Shown piece by piece: positions 1 to 10,568 of a DNA stretch of 64,000 bases (position 1 is the stretch's first letter; each line of letters begins with the position of its first letter). The notes under the pieces are model-generated. The model saw nothing but the letters and a program-made list of their open reading frames with translations. It did no database searches and was not told the origin of the DNA. Made by a program: the position numbers and the translations under genes. Location: assembly GCA_030220185.1 (NCBI GenBank), contig JASPKZ010001233.1, forward strand, positions 2,571,001 to 2,635,000, read 5' to 3'. The DNA comes from Diploptera punctata. Its lineage: Eukaryota > Arthropoda > Insecta > Blattodea > Blaberidae.

Positions 1-1680
1 TTTTTGTTTTTTCTGTTGATATCTTTAATACATATTCTTCTGTAATTTTGTTAAGTTCATACAGACCTTTCTGTAGATTATCTTCGGAATTTGCTATTAT
101 TATTTGGTCATCTGCAAACAATAGGGTGTTTAATTTTCTATTTTCTGATATTCGTATTCCAAATTTATATGTTCTGTTCCAGCAACATATTACTTCATTG
201 ATATAAATTGCAAAGAGTGTTGGGGATAGGGGGCAGCCTTGTCTCACACCACGATTTATAATTCCTTCTTCAGAAAATCTGTTATTTAATTTAATCTTTA
301 TGGTGTTGTCTTTGTAAATATTTTGTATGTTCTACCGAAGTAAATTTGGTATATTTCTGTCTTCCAATATATTTAAGAGTTTTGATCTCTTGACTGTGTC
401 GAATGCTTTTTCAAAATCTATGAAAGCAAAATGTGTTTCTAAGTTGAATTCTCTTCTTTTTTCAAGCAATAGTTTAACAGAGAATGCTGAATCAATACAA
501 GATCGACCTTTCCTAAATCCATTTTGACATTCCATAAGGAATTTTTCACTGAAACTTTTCAATTTTCCATTTAAAATGTCTGCATAAATTTTGTAGCATG
601 TGTTTAACAAACTGATTCCCCTATAGTTGTCCATTTTTCTCTTGTCTCCTTTCTTGAACAGGGGTACAACAATGCTTGACTTCCATTCTTGTGGTATATC
701 TGCATTTTTGAATACAGTATTAAAGAAGGGCAACAGTTTTTCATGGAACTGTTTGCCTGCATATTTGTACAATTCAGAGTTCTAGCCATCTGTTCCAGTT
801 GCCTTCCCATTTTTTAATTTCTTTAAACTATTGTTCAATTCTTCCAATGATATTATGGAATCTGTCTCATTATTATTATTTCGGAAAATTGTATCTTCAT
901 AGCTATTGTCAGTCCAAAGACTTTTATAATAATTGAAAAAATCTTCTTTTGTTACTCCGCAATTAATTTTGGTATATTCTTTAATATATTTATTCAAATG
1001 TTTTAATATTTTGAAGGCATTAGGTTGGAGCTTATGCAAATCTGATTCTAAATGTGTAACAAAATTTAACCATGTTTTCCTATGTCTCTTTCTTATTTCC
1101 CTCTTAACAATAGCTCTACAGCGTTTGAATTCTATTTCATTTTCTACTGTCTTTGTGTTCAAATAGTTTTTATAAGCTGCATTTTTTTCTTCAATCAATT
1201 GTTTTATTTGATCATCCCAGATTTTTAGAGTTCTATTTCTTCTTTGTTGTATATTTACTTTTCCTAAAGTTTCATTAGCTGCATTTTGAATTATCATTTT
1301 AATGTTTTTCCATTCTTCTTCGACATCATTACTTTCTGGAGTTGTAGCCATATATTGCTGAATTCTTCTCGAATATAACCATTTAATGCTGTCATCATAA
1401 AATAATTTTACCTTGTACTTTTGTTCTATGCTCTGTTGTTGTTTCTTCTTTTTTAACCATCTTGGTGGAAATCTTATTTTTGCTTCTACTAGGTAGTGAT
1501 CTGAACCAATATCATATCCTCTGTAGGCTCTTACATCGAGAAACAATTTAAAAATCTTATTATTTGCAATGAAATAATCAATGATAGATTTTGAGTCCTG
1601 ACGATGCCAGGTATACTTATGTATGTTTCTATGATTGTAAAAGGTATTCGTTATTCTCAGTTCATTACAAGAAAACGTAA
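1..1680 (-). mobile_element. LINE-A: APE-type non-LTR retrotransposon, endonuclease end plus reverse transcriptase, cut by window start
   Basis: Read on the minus strand, about 1680 to 785 encodes the end of an APE-type endonuclease (HKYTWHRQDSKSIIDYF, then GSDHYLV with the catalytic SDH intact), a charged linker, and the start of reverse transcriptase (LKNGKATGTDG). A TAG stop at 782-784 breaks the frame. RT then continues (QNGFRKGRSCIDSAF, then FIDFEKAFD with the first catalytic Asp) and, below 330, shows VRQGCPLSP and the active-site box LLFADDQI, whose two Asp codons lie at 107-112. The element would target-prime and copy its own RNA. The endonuclease N-terminus is missing, the 3' end lies outside the window, and the frame is broken at 782 and near 330, so it is inactive. 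The APE-LINE class is certain; the clade is not assigned. Confidence 0.93.
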
Positions 1681-1827
1681 AAACAATAAAAGCACCCCAC
1701 GCTTTTGACGGTAAAATTATTTTTTTTGTAGATAACTCTAGTTTTATTCTAGAAGTGTTGGAGATAATTTTTTTGTTGACCACTTTAATTTTATCCCATG
1801 CGTGTTGGAAATTAAAATTATTTTTCA

Positions 1828-1968
1828 TTTTTTAGTTCGGTTTTCTAATAAAGCGTATTGTTTTAGTTTTTTAAACTATTTTTTATTTTTTATTTTTTAG
1901 TTTGGTTATCTAATAAAGCGTGTTGTTTTAGTTTTTCTAAACTATTTTTTTTTTAAATTTTTAGTTTA
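1828..1968. repeat. Two-unit tandem repeat, ~65 bp period
   Basis: Two adjacent units share TTTAGTT(C/T)GG, then CTAATAAAGCG and TTGTTTTAGTTTTT. They begin near 1831 and 1896. The units are AT-rich and diverged at a few positions. This sits just upstream of the 5' side of the LINE-A remnant. Confidence 0.8.
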
Positions 1969-2270
1969 ATTCATTGTCATAAACCCTAATCCCATGAAAA
2001 TTTAATTGCTTACGATATTTTTACTATCTAGGCACGAATATAATTATATTTTTTAAAATTATTGTTATCTAACATTTTTATAATATTTTTTAATATTTGA
2101 ATATAGATAAATAGTTACAGTGAATCGTATCCTTATATTTTTGGATAAATTACAATGAGGTAAGTTTACAAATTTGTCATTAATATTTTACAGAATAAGG
2201 TAAAAATGTAAATATTTTTAAATTCGATACCATTGTAGCATGAGCTAAAACTAATGCTCTTCTAAAAAAT
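1969..2270. other. AT-rich stretch, nothing recognised
   Basis: No coding frame, tRNA-like head or repeat seen elsewhere in the window is visible here. Confidence 0.6.
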
Positions 2271-2271
2271 C

Positions 2272-2350
2272 CTCCGGGCCGGATTTGAACCAGCAACCTA
2301 TGGATTACTGAAATTATATACCACTACAGTCCACTATTCTTCTAACTTAT
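2272..2350 (-). repeat. tRNA-like segment, possible SINE head or tRNA pseudogene
   Basis: On the minus strand a box-B-like motif GGTTCAAATCC sits near 2287-2297, with a box-A-like TGTAGTGGTATA about 35 bases upstream. Spacing and motifs suggest a pol III promoter derived from a tRNA. I could not close a full cloverleaf, and no second copy of the body is evident in the window. Confidence 0.4.
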
Positions 2351-2571
2351 CTACGAGAGGATATAATATTAATTTCTTACAACGTTGGACAAAAAAGCCG
2401 CAACCTATTATATATGAAATTATTGTATTGTCATTGATCCTTTACATGTATACAAAGTTTCAAGTCGATCCAATATTTTTAAGTGGCTAAAATCGTGTTG
2501 AAAGATTCCGTTACATAGACAGATGCAGGTTAAGCTAATATAAAGCGTGTAAAAATGGTTATTGTGAGTAA

Positions 2572-2869
2572 GTAAAGTAAAGTGATCCCACAACAGGCCT
2601 CAGGAGGCCCTTGGGGTAGTAGGAGGTTAAGGCTCCCACTTTTTCTAGACAATCGGCACTTGATGTCAGCCGGGTTGTCAGCCCTGCGTGACGGCCGCCT
2701 TTACCCCAGAACAAGCGTCTGGTACTCATTTCCGTTAGAGGCTGAGTCGATCCCAGGGCCATAGTGCCGCCAGAGGGTTTGGGTCAGTTTAAAAATCCTG
2801 ACCCCAACGGGACTTGAACCCTCGACCCTCCGGCTTGTAGCTCAGTGCCTTAACCACTACGCTACGGCG
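2572..2869 (-). mobile_element. SINE1, full-length tRNA-derived SINE with TSD
   Basis: The minus-strand head has box A (TAGCGTAGTGGTTAAGGCAC) and box B (GGGTTCAAGTCCCG). The body contains CTCTGGCGGCACTATGG and the tail is an (ACTTT)n-like run at 2572-2583. A 9 bp target-site duplication TGTGAGTAA flanks it (2563-2571 and 2870-2878). The same family occurs at 39396-39685 (plus) and, 5'-truncated, at 47311-47418. Non-autonomous; it would use a LINE's machinery. Confidence 0.88.
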
Positions 2870-2885
2870 TGTGAGTAATCCATAA

Positions 2886-3088
2886 AATATAGACAAATGC
2901 TGTCGTAAACGTTATAGTAGATTTTTTTTAGATATTCAATTCTGAGTACATTAATTTAGTGTATTTGTCATGATTAAGACAGCGTAAGTCATTTATTCGA
3001 CTCTTTTTTATTGCACCAATGTACTTTTATTTTTTTTAACTCCGGCCCTATACTGTATACGGTAATACTGTAGCTATATACGTTAATT
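2886..3088 (+). repeat. REP-Z fragment
   Basis: This aligns by eye with the reverse complement of 20570-20765. Shared blocks include AGATATTCA, CAGCGTAAG and GGCCCTATA. It is a truncated copy of the dispersed repeat whose better copy is at 20475-21001. Confidence 0.6.
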
Positions 3089-3751
3089 GTCATAAGTAAT
3101 GTCACGAGTGATTTCCAATTTATCTAGAAGATTTGGAAATCAAGAGTGGTATTTATTTGGACAATTTAACGAATAAAATTAAGCTGTTTACTCACAAATA
3201 ATTATTTAAATAGGCCTATAGTTATTTTAAAATACTTATATATTTAATGTAAATGCCGATGTTTGAAAACAAATAAATGTTTGGTTAGTTTAATTTATTC
3301 ATCACTGCAACAAGATCATATTATTTATTGCCAAATAGGATCGCAGTATTATAAGAATGCACCCTAGTGGATAAAAAGTGAAACACATCAAACTCTATAT
3401 TATAACAAACGTTATAGGTTATTAATTATTTTTAGGAAACAACTCCTTAAAATCATTATTTAAAAACACAATAATTATCGAACACACAATTATCAAATGT
3501 GTAGTTCCAAGGAATCTATTCATTATTTTATATTCAAAGTATTTGTTGGAGAGTCAATCACTGGAAAATAATGCTCTGACCTGTTCTGAATATTCTTTAA
3601 TATGATAAACAAAAGTAGATAAATATTGAAATGAAACATAAACATAATTCGATAAATATCGAGGTGAAACACGACTGTAATTGGTTGTAAAACAAAATTC
3701 ATTGAAACGTGATTAGTCATTGACTCCCATTTGGGGCATGAGTTAAATAGT
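3089..3751 (+). mobile_element. R650 repeat, copy 1 (tandem dimer, left unit)
   Basis: The unit starts TCATAAGTAATG and ends CATGAGTTAAATAGTC. Near the left end lies a hairpin whose arms are GAGTGATTTCCAA and TTTGGAAATCAAGAGTGG, followed by GACTATTTAACG. The body holds TATTTATTGCCAAATAGG and a block near AACACATCAAACT that recur in every copy. There is no coding potential. The unit abuts copy 2 directly at 3752 with a 661 bp period. Class unknown; possibly a non-autonomous DNA element. Confidence 0.85.
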
Positions 3752-4331
3752 CATAAGTAATGCCACGAGTGATTCCCAAACTATCGATAAATTCACGAGC
3801 CACGAAGTGAAGAGTGAATTTTTCTAGAGGATTTAAATGTAGTTATTTTAAAATATTTATATATTTAATGTAAATGGCGATGTTTGAAAAACAAATTAGA
3901 AATGTTTGGTTATGCTTCTTTTGTTCATCCGCTGCAACTAGATGATATTATTTATTGCCAAATAGGATCGCAATATTGTAAGAATGCACCCTAGTGGAGA
4001 AAAAACGAAACACATCAAACTATATTACAGATTATTAATTATTTTTTTAGGAAACAACTCCGTAAAAGCATTATTTAAAAACACAATTATTGAACACACA
4101 ATTATCAAATATGTAGTTCGAAGGAATCTGTTCATTATTTGCTATATTCAACGCATTTATTGGAGAGTATAATGATCTGACCTGTTCAGAAAATTAAAAA
4201 GAGGGAGCTTTCTTAATATGAAACAGAATTCGATAAATATCGAGGTGAAACACGACTGTGATTGGTTGTAAAACAAAATTCATTGAAACGTGATTGTTTA
4301 TTGACTCCCATTTGGGGCATGAGTTATGTAG
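3752..4331 (+). mobile_element. R650 repeat, copy 2 (tandem dimer, right unit)
   Basis: Same orientation as copy 1 and joined to it head to tail. It keeps the left hairpin in part (ATGCCACGAGTGATTCCC, then GATAAATTCACGAGCCACG). About 30-80 bp are missing after the hairpin. It ends TTTGGGGCATGAGTTATGTAG. Confidence 0.84.
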
Positions 4332-4332
4332 T

Positions 4333-4440
4333 CGCAAAATATCTCTAAATGATGGTGAAAATCTCATTCAAATCGGTCAAGTAGTTTTTGAGTTCATAAA
4401 GTTCAAATAGATTCGCAGACTTTCATTTATATATAGGGCC
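4333..4440 (+). repeat. REP-Y-like terminal fragment
   Basis: Contains TCATTCAAATCGGTCAAGTA and TTTTGAGTTCATAAAG, the kind of terminus seen at the end of REP-Y and REP-Z copies, then TATATAGGGCC. Confidence 0.45.
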
Positions 4441-4503
4441 TATTTAATGTTTTAATTAAGCAGTGAGAAAATGAATGAATAGAAATTATTTAAATTTGTG
4501 TCA

Positions 4504-4504
<1 letters not shown>

Positions 4505-4563
<59 letters not shown>

Positions 4564-4564
4564 T
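4505..4564. repeat. (AAT)n microsatellite
   Basis: About 20 uninterrupted AAT units. Long Asn or Leu runs in translations here are artefacts of the repeat. Confidence 0.98.
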
Positions 4565-5440
4565 TTACTCGTAATATTCTCTCCTCCCTTAAAGTAAGAA
4601 TCCATGTTTCACATCCATATAATATAACTGGGAGAATAACAATTTTATATATTTTCAGTTTAACATCTTTTGAGAGGATGTGGGATGACAAGAGTCCCTG
4701 AATTGCATAATAGCATGTATTTCCAGAATTGAGTCTATTTTTAATTTCCTTGTGTTCTTATTCCCATTTGTTACAATTGTTCTTAGGTATTTGAATTTAG
4801 CCACTTCTTTAAAATTTACCTGATTTTTCATTAACTATACATTTTCATTATATAATGTATTTCTATGCATGAACATATAGCCTACTTAGTTTTACTGATA
4901 TTTATTTTTAGTCCCAATTGCTTAGTATTACTCAATATAGTGTACGTGTTGGCCCTTAGCATCTCCTCGCTATCGCCTAAAAATACTACAACATCAACAT
5001 AAATTAACAGCTTACTAATACCAAGGAGTTGTAGGCCTTGTTCGTCCTCTAAATATATAATGTCATTCTCTAGTAATAAAATTGAATAGTAGAGGAGATA
5101 GTGCATATCCTTTCTTTAACCTTGTTAATTTCAAAAGTATCCGAAAACTGTTTGCCTACACGCGCTCTACTTTTTGTGACATTTATACATTCGAATAAGT
5201 CTAACTTTTTTTTAGAATGCCCAACTCCAGCAGGATAATATATAACTTTTCCCTCTTAATTGTATCGGATGTTTTTTTTTAAGTCTGTATATAGTTGATG
5301 TACAGTGTCATTATATTCCCATTTTATTTTCTAAAATCTGTCTTATATTAAAAATCTAATCTGTTGTAGACCTGTTTCTACTAAATCCACATTGATGATT
5401 ATGTCAAGTCCATTTTCGGTGCATCTTCAGTTTTTTTTTT
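4565..5440 (-). mobile_element. LINE-B, degraded RT and C-terminal region
   Basis: Minus-strand reading gives ILYGCETWILTLREER (C-terminal region) at 4575-4640, then an RT remnant near 4970-5110 that parallels YADDVVLLGDSEEML in other copies. The YADD box is damaged (YVDVVVFLGDSEEML). Further upstream are remnants of the RT core. Many frameshifts; inactive. Confidence 0.8.
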
Positions 5441-6020
5441 TTCCAAACATATTTTCATGATAACAACCTCAATAGCTTCTTTGCTTCGGAATTCGTTAAA
5501 ATTGAATTACATCACAACTTTAAGGCTAAATGACACATGCCCACAATACCACACCTATGCACATAACGCTGCATGCTTATTAGAAGCCATTAAGTATTGA
5601 ATACATAGTGATTTACTGCAACTGTCTCTTAACTACTTGTTGTCACGCATTGTTAGATCATGCAGATAAGATGAAATTGTAGCCGGTTGAGTTAGGGTAG
5701 GTTATGTTACTATTTAGGTCAGTACAAGTAATAGTGTGCCTGACTTATTGCGTTCAGTTTTACGAGGAATGCACGTCCCAATGGGATTTTGCAAAACTTT
5801 CGCCTGCTGCATTGCAGTAATGATCTGTTTACAAGTAGCCATGTTTTGTGTACAGTTACTCGCTTAAGAAAGTTGCCCAACTAATTGTACTGTGTGATCT
5901 GCATATGTAAAATACTTTTCTTTGTTTAAGCTATCTTACATAATTCATCACTTTCTTTTGTTTATAAATGTTAATCCTCATTTCATAAATATTAAACAGT
6001 TACATAATTCAGGGATTACT
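5441..6020. other. Unassigned sequence
   Basis: Begins with a T-rich run at about 5430-5445. I see no LINE, SINE, TIR pair or plausible coding exon. Confidence 0.5.
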
Positions 6021-6024
6021 TAAA

Positions 6025-6318
6025 AATGTTATATTTTGTGAGATACAGACAACTAGAATGGTATGGTCATATACTTAGAATGCCAGAGAAAAGATTACTC
6101 GGACATGTTTTGGAATTGATTCCACCTGGGAAAGGAAAGAGAGGTCGACCTAGATTTAATGGATGGATTATGTAAGAAGATGTATGAGGGAGCTAGGTCT
6201 GGAAGAATTGGAATGGGAAGATAAAGAAGAATGGAGAAAGAAGATAAAAATTTAAAAAAGCTTAGGGCACAGGAATATGTTTTATTACACTGTAAACATG
6301 TTAGTAAATAAACTTAAA
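6025..6318 (+). mobile_element. LINE 3' coding tail, tandem unit 1
   Basis: Translates in broken frames as RQLEWYGHILRMPEKRL, then GKRGRP. This is the W-Y-G-H and G-R-P pattern that many insect LINE ORF2 proteins carry downstream of RT. A stop follows within the unit. It ends with AAATAAACTTAAAAAT before the second unit. Confidence 0.75.
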
Positions 6319-6620
6319 AATATCAGATTTTGTGAGAACAGACAACTAGAATGGTATGGTCATATACGTAGAATGCCGTAGGAAAAGTTACCGGACAAGC
6401 TTTGGAATTGATTCCACCTGGGAAAAGAAAGAGAAGTCGAACTACATTTAAATGGATGGATGATGTAAGAATAGGTATGAGGGTGCTAGGTCTGGAAGTA
6501 TTGAAATGCGAAGATAGAGAAGAATGGGGGAAAGAAGATAAAAATTTAAAAAGCTTTGGGCACAGGAAGATGTTTTATTACATTGTAAACCTGTTTATAA
6601 ATAAATAATCTTAAAAATGC
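6319..6620 (+). mobile_element. LINE 3' coding tail, tandem unit 2
   Basis: A near duplicate of 6025-6318 in the same orientation (ATTTTGTGAGA(T)ACAGACAAC start, WYGH region, AAATAAATAATCTTAAAAAT end). The unit length is about 293 bp. A 68-codon open frame lies at 6402-6608 but it is only the tail region. Confidence 0.75.
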
Positions 6621-7165
6621 CTAATTATACCTTTTCTGAGCTAAGTTCCAGTTGTAATATAAACAAACCAGATGTATGACTGCATTCTCATTGGTCGAAT
6701 AATGGTTTTACCTTCGAGTGTGTTTGAAAATATAGTTCATTATCTGAAACGGGGTTATAAAATGAAACAGCATATTTCTGGAAAGTTCCCGTTAGCTGTT
6801 GCCCATATTCTGGAAATCACTCTAATTTACATCGTTGGTTTCCCTTTTTACTCCTGGCAGCAGATTACTTCAGTATTATATTGGTATGGTTGTGATTGAC
6901 GCAGCGTGAAACTTTTAGCAAGATAAGATTCAACGTTAATTCTACTCCATGTATAAATATGAGTCGCGTGTGTTTCTATTGTAAAGTATTGTTTATTAAT
7001 TTAACTTCAAATAGTAGATTGCAATGCGAGGTTGGTAAGTGGTTTTTAATTTCCGAGATTCTGTAAAACACTTTACAAACTTGCGTTCTTACATTATTTT
7101 TTTGTGTTTTTGGTGTTTTGAAAATAATAAATAATAGTAAAATAATAGATAGATAGATCATCAGT
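6621..7165. other. Unassigned sequence
   Basis: Holds open frames of up to 75 codons with no recognisable motif. No repeat shared with the rest of the window was noticed. Confidence 0.5.
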
Positions 7166-7167
7166 TG

Positions 7168-7335
7168 ATTAATGTCTTTGGCATCGTCCGATTCCTAATA
7201 GCCAATTTTGTCGGTCCATCCAATCTCCTGGTTGTAGATGTTTCTCCTTCATATATAAACACATTCCCTGACTCCAGGAGGTTTTAGGTCTTCCTCTGCT
7301 TCGTCTTCCCTCAGGTTTCCATTCCAAAATACATT
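7168..7335 (-). mobile_element. LINE-D C-terminal tail, minus strand
   Basis: Translates as ECILEWKPEGRRSRGRPKTSW, MKEKHLQPGDWMDRQNW and LLGIGRCQRH at the stop. It is the same C-terminus as the plus-strand copy ending at 37606. It lies immediately next to a plus-strand LINE-D piece in opposite orientation. Confidence 0.82.
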
Positions 7336-7695
7336 CCAAAAATAATAAAGGAAAATTTGCAATTGCTTGCCTCAATGGAATATTGTGGGGTAAAAATATA
7401 AGCAATAAAAAAATGAATATATATCATACAATTGTTAAAAGCGTCATTACTTATGGAGCAGAACTTTGGCCATTAACAACAAAAACAAATAAGTACCTTT
7501 TGGCAACGGAAATGGATTTTATACGAAGGGCCGCAAGAATTTCAAGAATAAAAAAAATTAGGAACTGAGTTATAAGGGAGAAAATGAAGATTGAAGACAC
7601 TATTTTAGATTATATTAAAACTCAGCAATTAAGATGGTATGGACATGTCCAGCGAATGGAAGAGGATCGACTACCAAAATCTGTTTTGGAATAGA
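7336..7695 (+). mobile_element. LINE-D internal tail region, plus strand
   Basis: Encodes KGKFAIACLNGILWGKN, MNIYHTIVKSVITYGAELWP, then MDFIRRAARISR and LRWYGHVQRMEEDRLPK in shifted frames. Ends where QSVLE would continue, so the C-terminus is absent on this strand. Confidence 0.82.
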
Positions 7696-7712
7696 ATAAT
7701 AGTAACATCTTT

Positions 7713-8455
7713 AAAATACAAAATTATAAAATAGTTACCTAAAAGGTTCGTCTCCTCAGCTTAAAAATTATTAATTACACTGGCCAACATGATTTTTGTC
7801 TCATGATTACCAATAGTTGTACTTAATGCAGTTTTTTATTGTGTTTCCAAATATGTATTCGGAATTTCTCCATCACCCACAGTTTTTTTATTTCAATTTC
7901 AATCAATGGATTTAAATAATTATTTTTAATAAACCTATATTTCTTCCCGGAATATCTTGGCGCATTCAGCGATGAGCACGGGGAACACTTTCATCAGGAG
8001 ATTTCAGTTATGGAAAAGAGATATCAAGGGAAATGGAATCCTAATATGCTGGCCGATTATTGTTAGACCATCAAGAGGGATGCTCCACAGGCGAAATATA
8101 GCAGAAAATCATTTCTTACTTCCTAGGTGAGTCCGAATGCTCGAATATTGTGTACTTACGAATGTAAAAAATATTAAAGTGTTTGAAATTATAAATGCCT
8201 GTCTCTCGGAAACCTTGCGTGATGGAGAAAAACCTGTATCATATTTGAATTCAGGAGAAAAAATACTATCAGAATCACATATTTTTCTTTCTGAGACAAA
8301 AAAAAAAGTTTCGTTTTTGTTGCTCAGTGTTATCTGTACCGCTTTCGGGACTTGTCCCGTCATCAGCAGCTAGTCCCGAAAGCGCTACAGATAATTAATA
8401 ATTTTTAAGTTGAAGAGACAGACCTTTTAGGTAACTATTTTATAATTTTATATTT
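7713..8455. mobile_element. Inverted-arm element enclosing a broken conserved reading frame
   Basis: The outer arms, at 7713-7777 and 8388-8455, are inverted copies about 65 bp long that share TAAAATAGTTACCTAAAAGG and CTTAAAAATTATTAAT. Next to the right arm is a near-perfect hairpin: 8330-8352 pairs with 8372-8394 at 22 of 23 positions, with a 19-base loop. A single-arm relative lies at 54641-54790. The class is unknown; the internal reading frame is described separately. Confidence 0.65.
7929..8125 (+). pseudogene. Pseudogene fragment of a conserved arthropod repeat-borne protein (EHGERFHQDI-type)
   Basis: One frame reads NLYFFPEYLGAFSDEHGEHF, then HQEISVMEKRYQGKWNPNM and LADYC. A TAG stop stands where Trp is expected, and TIKRDAPQAKYSRKSF follows. 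From memory of arthropod genomes, FFPENLG-SDEHGERFHQD and MLADYCW-KRD form a common C-terminal block in many uncharacterised repeated proteins of unknown function, often near transposons. The stop, the short length and the missing N-terminus mark this as dead. Its position inside inverted arms suggests transport by a mobile element. Confidence 0.7.
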
Positions 8456-8579
8456 TAATTGTATGACTAATACCTCAACGGAATTTGATCATGAAATTTA
8501 TTAATGTTGAATAACATCTTTGTTGGAAATATTTGCGTTCATTATAAACAACTGACTAATGTTAACAGTATGGCCAATG

Positions 8580-8949
8580 CGTGGACCAAAGAGAGATGAA
8601 CAGACAGGCGAGTGGAGAAGACTACATAACAATGAACTACATGGTCTTTATAGGAAGTCAGATATAATAAGAACAGTTAAGTCTCGTAGACTGCGATGGG
8701 CAGAACATGTTGCACCTATGGGGAATGAAAGACTTGCATGGAAGCTTCTTGTAGGGAAGCCAGAGGGAAAACGCCCAGTTGGTAGACCAAGAATGAGGTG
8801 GGAGAATAACATTAACTATGATTTGAGGGAAATAGATTATACAGGGAATGATTGGAAAGCATTAGCTCAGGATAGGGATGTATGGAGAGCTTATGTCTGC
8901 GCGGCCATCAACCTACGGGTTCGATAGTGCCAGTTAGTAAGTAAGAGTA
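8580..8949 (+). mobile_element. LINE-B, 5'-truncated 3' insert with TSD
   Basis: Encodes an uninterrupted C-terminal end starting GPKRDEQTGEWRRLHNNE, through RTVKSRRLRWAEHV and GRPRMRWENNINYDLRE, to NLRVR and a stop at 8927. The 3' end is GTGCCAGTTAGTAAGTAAG, a degenerate tetranucleotide tail. A 10 bp direct repeat ATGGCCAATG flanks it (8570-8579, 8950-8959). It is a classic 5'-truncated target-primed insertion and fairly young. Confidence 0.9.
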
Positions 8950-8959
8950 ATGGCCAATG

Positions 8960-9967
8960 TTTATACGGTAAATGTCGAAAATAATTTAGTTCAGACTACA
9001 GTAGGCCGTGTCACCAGTCAGTCGTAAATTGTCGGCAAGTACGAATTTATTGTTTTATATTGTTCCAAATAAAGTTCAGTTAATTTAAAATGCAGTGATT
9101 TGTTTCGTATAATGTATATTTATTTACACTACCTTTTGGATGTATTTTTGTATATACATTGTACGTAGTATACATAAACGGCAGTAGTTTTACTTCCCGC
9201 ACGAGGTAGGTAATGTGTAATATTATAGTATAGTTATTTAGGTTGGCAATCCCGAAATTTAGGAAATTGAACTTTCAATCATGGTCGCCATTGCTGTAAG
9301 TACGACAGAACGCACTATCGCAAAAAAATGGTTTATTCATTAATTTGGAATTAATTTTTTTAGGTCGGAATAGATCAGTAATATTAAAAATGACGATTGG
9401 TGTTAACATGGAACAAGGTGTTCCGCTTCCTTTATTTTAAGTGTCGTGATACCAAGAAGTCAATTAGGACCTGAAAATAAAGGACTGAGACAAAATCGAC
9501 GGCAAGAATATGATAAAGGGAATAAATACCAGTCTTGGAAAAACAAAATCAACAAATGAAGGGTTTCGATGTGTCTGAAGCTACCCTCAGGTCAAGAAAG
9601 GTGTAGATCGCAATATTTTGGCGGTGAATGAAACATTGGAAAGCAATAGTCTGTTCTATCGCCAGTTCCATGTGCAAAAATGCATGCAAGAAATCGCAGT
9701 GAGATGATCTATGGATCCAAAAACACGCGTTTCATATTACAACTCCAGTTCCCAGAATCCACATTTTGTCACATGTTCGAAAAAAAAAATGTGAAAACTC
9801 AAAAGTCTTAAACGTATGTTTCAAAAGTTTCTTCGTATATTATAACCATATACAAATACTGCACTACTGACGATTTTAAGATACTGCAGTATATGCAATT
9901 GGAATTAAAAATCTTATCACAAATATAAAAGTGGTCCATATTACTACCCCCTTCCGTAATACTAAGC
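8960..9967. other. Unassigned sequence
   Basis: About 1 kb without an element I can name. Around 9480-9610 one frame gives NRRQEYDKGNKYQSWK and GFDVSEATLRSRK, faintly like a helix-turn-helix of a pogo-type transposase, but this is too weak to call. Confidence 0.45.
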
Positions 9968-10308
9968 CCTTTTAACTCTCAGTGAGACTTGGGTGTTCTC
10001 CCGCTACAGGGGAGAAATTAAACCATACTAATTTAGTTATACTTGTTTTCGGATAGATGTCATTGAGTGGCCCACGGTCAGAGTTCCGACTCAAGTGATA
10101 TTTAGAAAACCAAGGTAATACTTGGATGTAAATATTCTGTAAATTTTGCTTAGAGACCTTTTTATTCAGGCTTAAGGATATTTTACGAGCCTGAAAACAT
10201 TCACACTCGGGACCTATGGCTTATAGTCCCTCCATCTACCCGGGCTGGGTGTGAACCCGTGACCTCTGGACCAGACAAGGAAGGTAACCACTAGTCCACC
10301 GCGGCTGA
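9968..10308 (-). mobile_element. SINE2, near full length
   Basis: The minus-strand head is GCCGCGGTGGACTAGTGGTT with box B GGGTTCACACCC. The body has GGCTCGTAAAATATCC and AAGCCTGAATAAAAAGG, and the 3' end corresponds to CTGTAGCGGGAGAAC. The tRNA moiety has several substitutions relative to the copy at 44206-44588. Confidence 0.85.
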
Positions 10309-10449
10309 CAATTTTTTTTCTTTGACTCCATATGTCCGTCAGTTTTTGGCTATGGACTTTCTTTCTCTCTTGTGTCCATGTTGTTCCAGTTTTTTCTTGG
10401 GTTTGACCTCTTGGTCAACCTGCTACTTGTGCTCTTTAATTATATAAAG

Positions 10450-10568
10450 TCATCCATCCATAGTAATTCTGTCCGAGGGCAGGTCTTTCACTGCAATCAT
10501 AGCATATCCATGCTATGCTTTGCAGCTTTACTATGGAATTATAGGTGTGGTAGCTTCCCGTTGCTTTA
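10450..10568 (-). mobile_element. SINE3, 3' fragment
   Basis: Matches the end of SINE3 copies: AAGCAACGGGAAGCTACC at its 5' side, then CTATAATTCC, TGCAGTGAAAGACCTG and ACTATGGATGG. The tRNA head is missing. Confidence 0.85.

Noticed and set aside
9480..9610. A helix-turn-helix of a pogo-type transposase
   Set aside because: Only a few residues (SEATLRSRK) suggest it, with stops around; insufficient.
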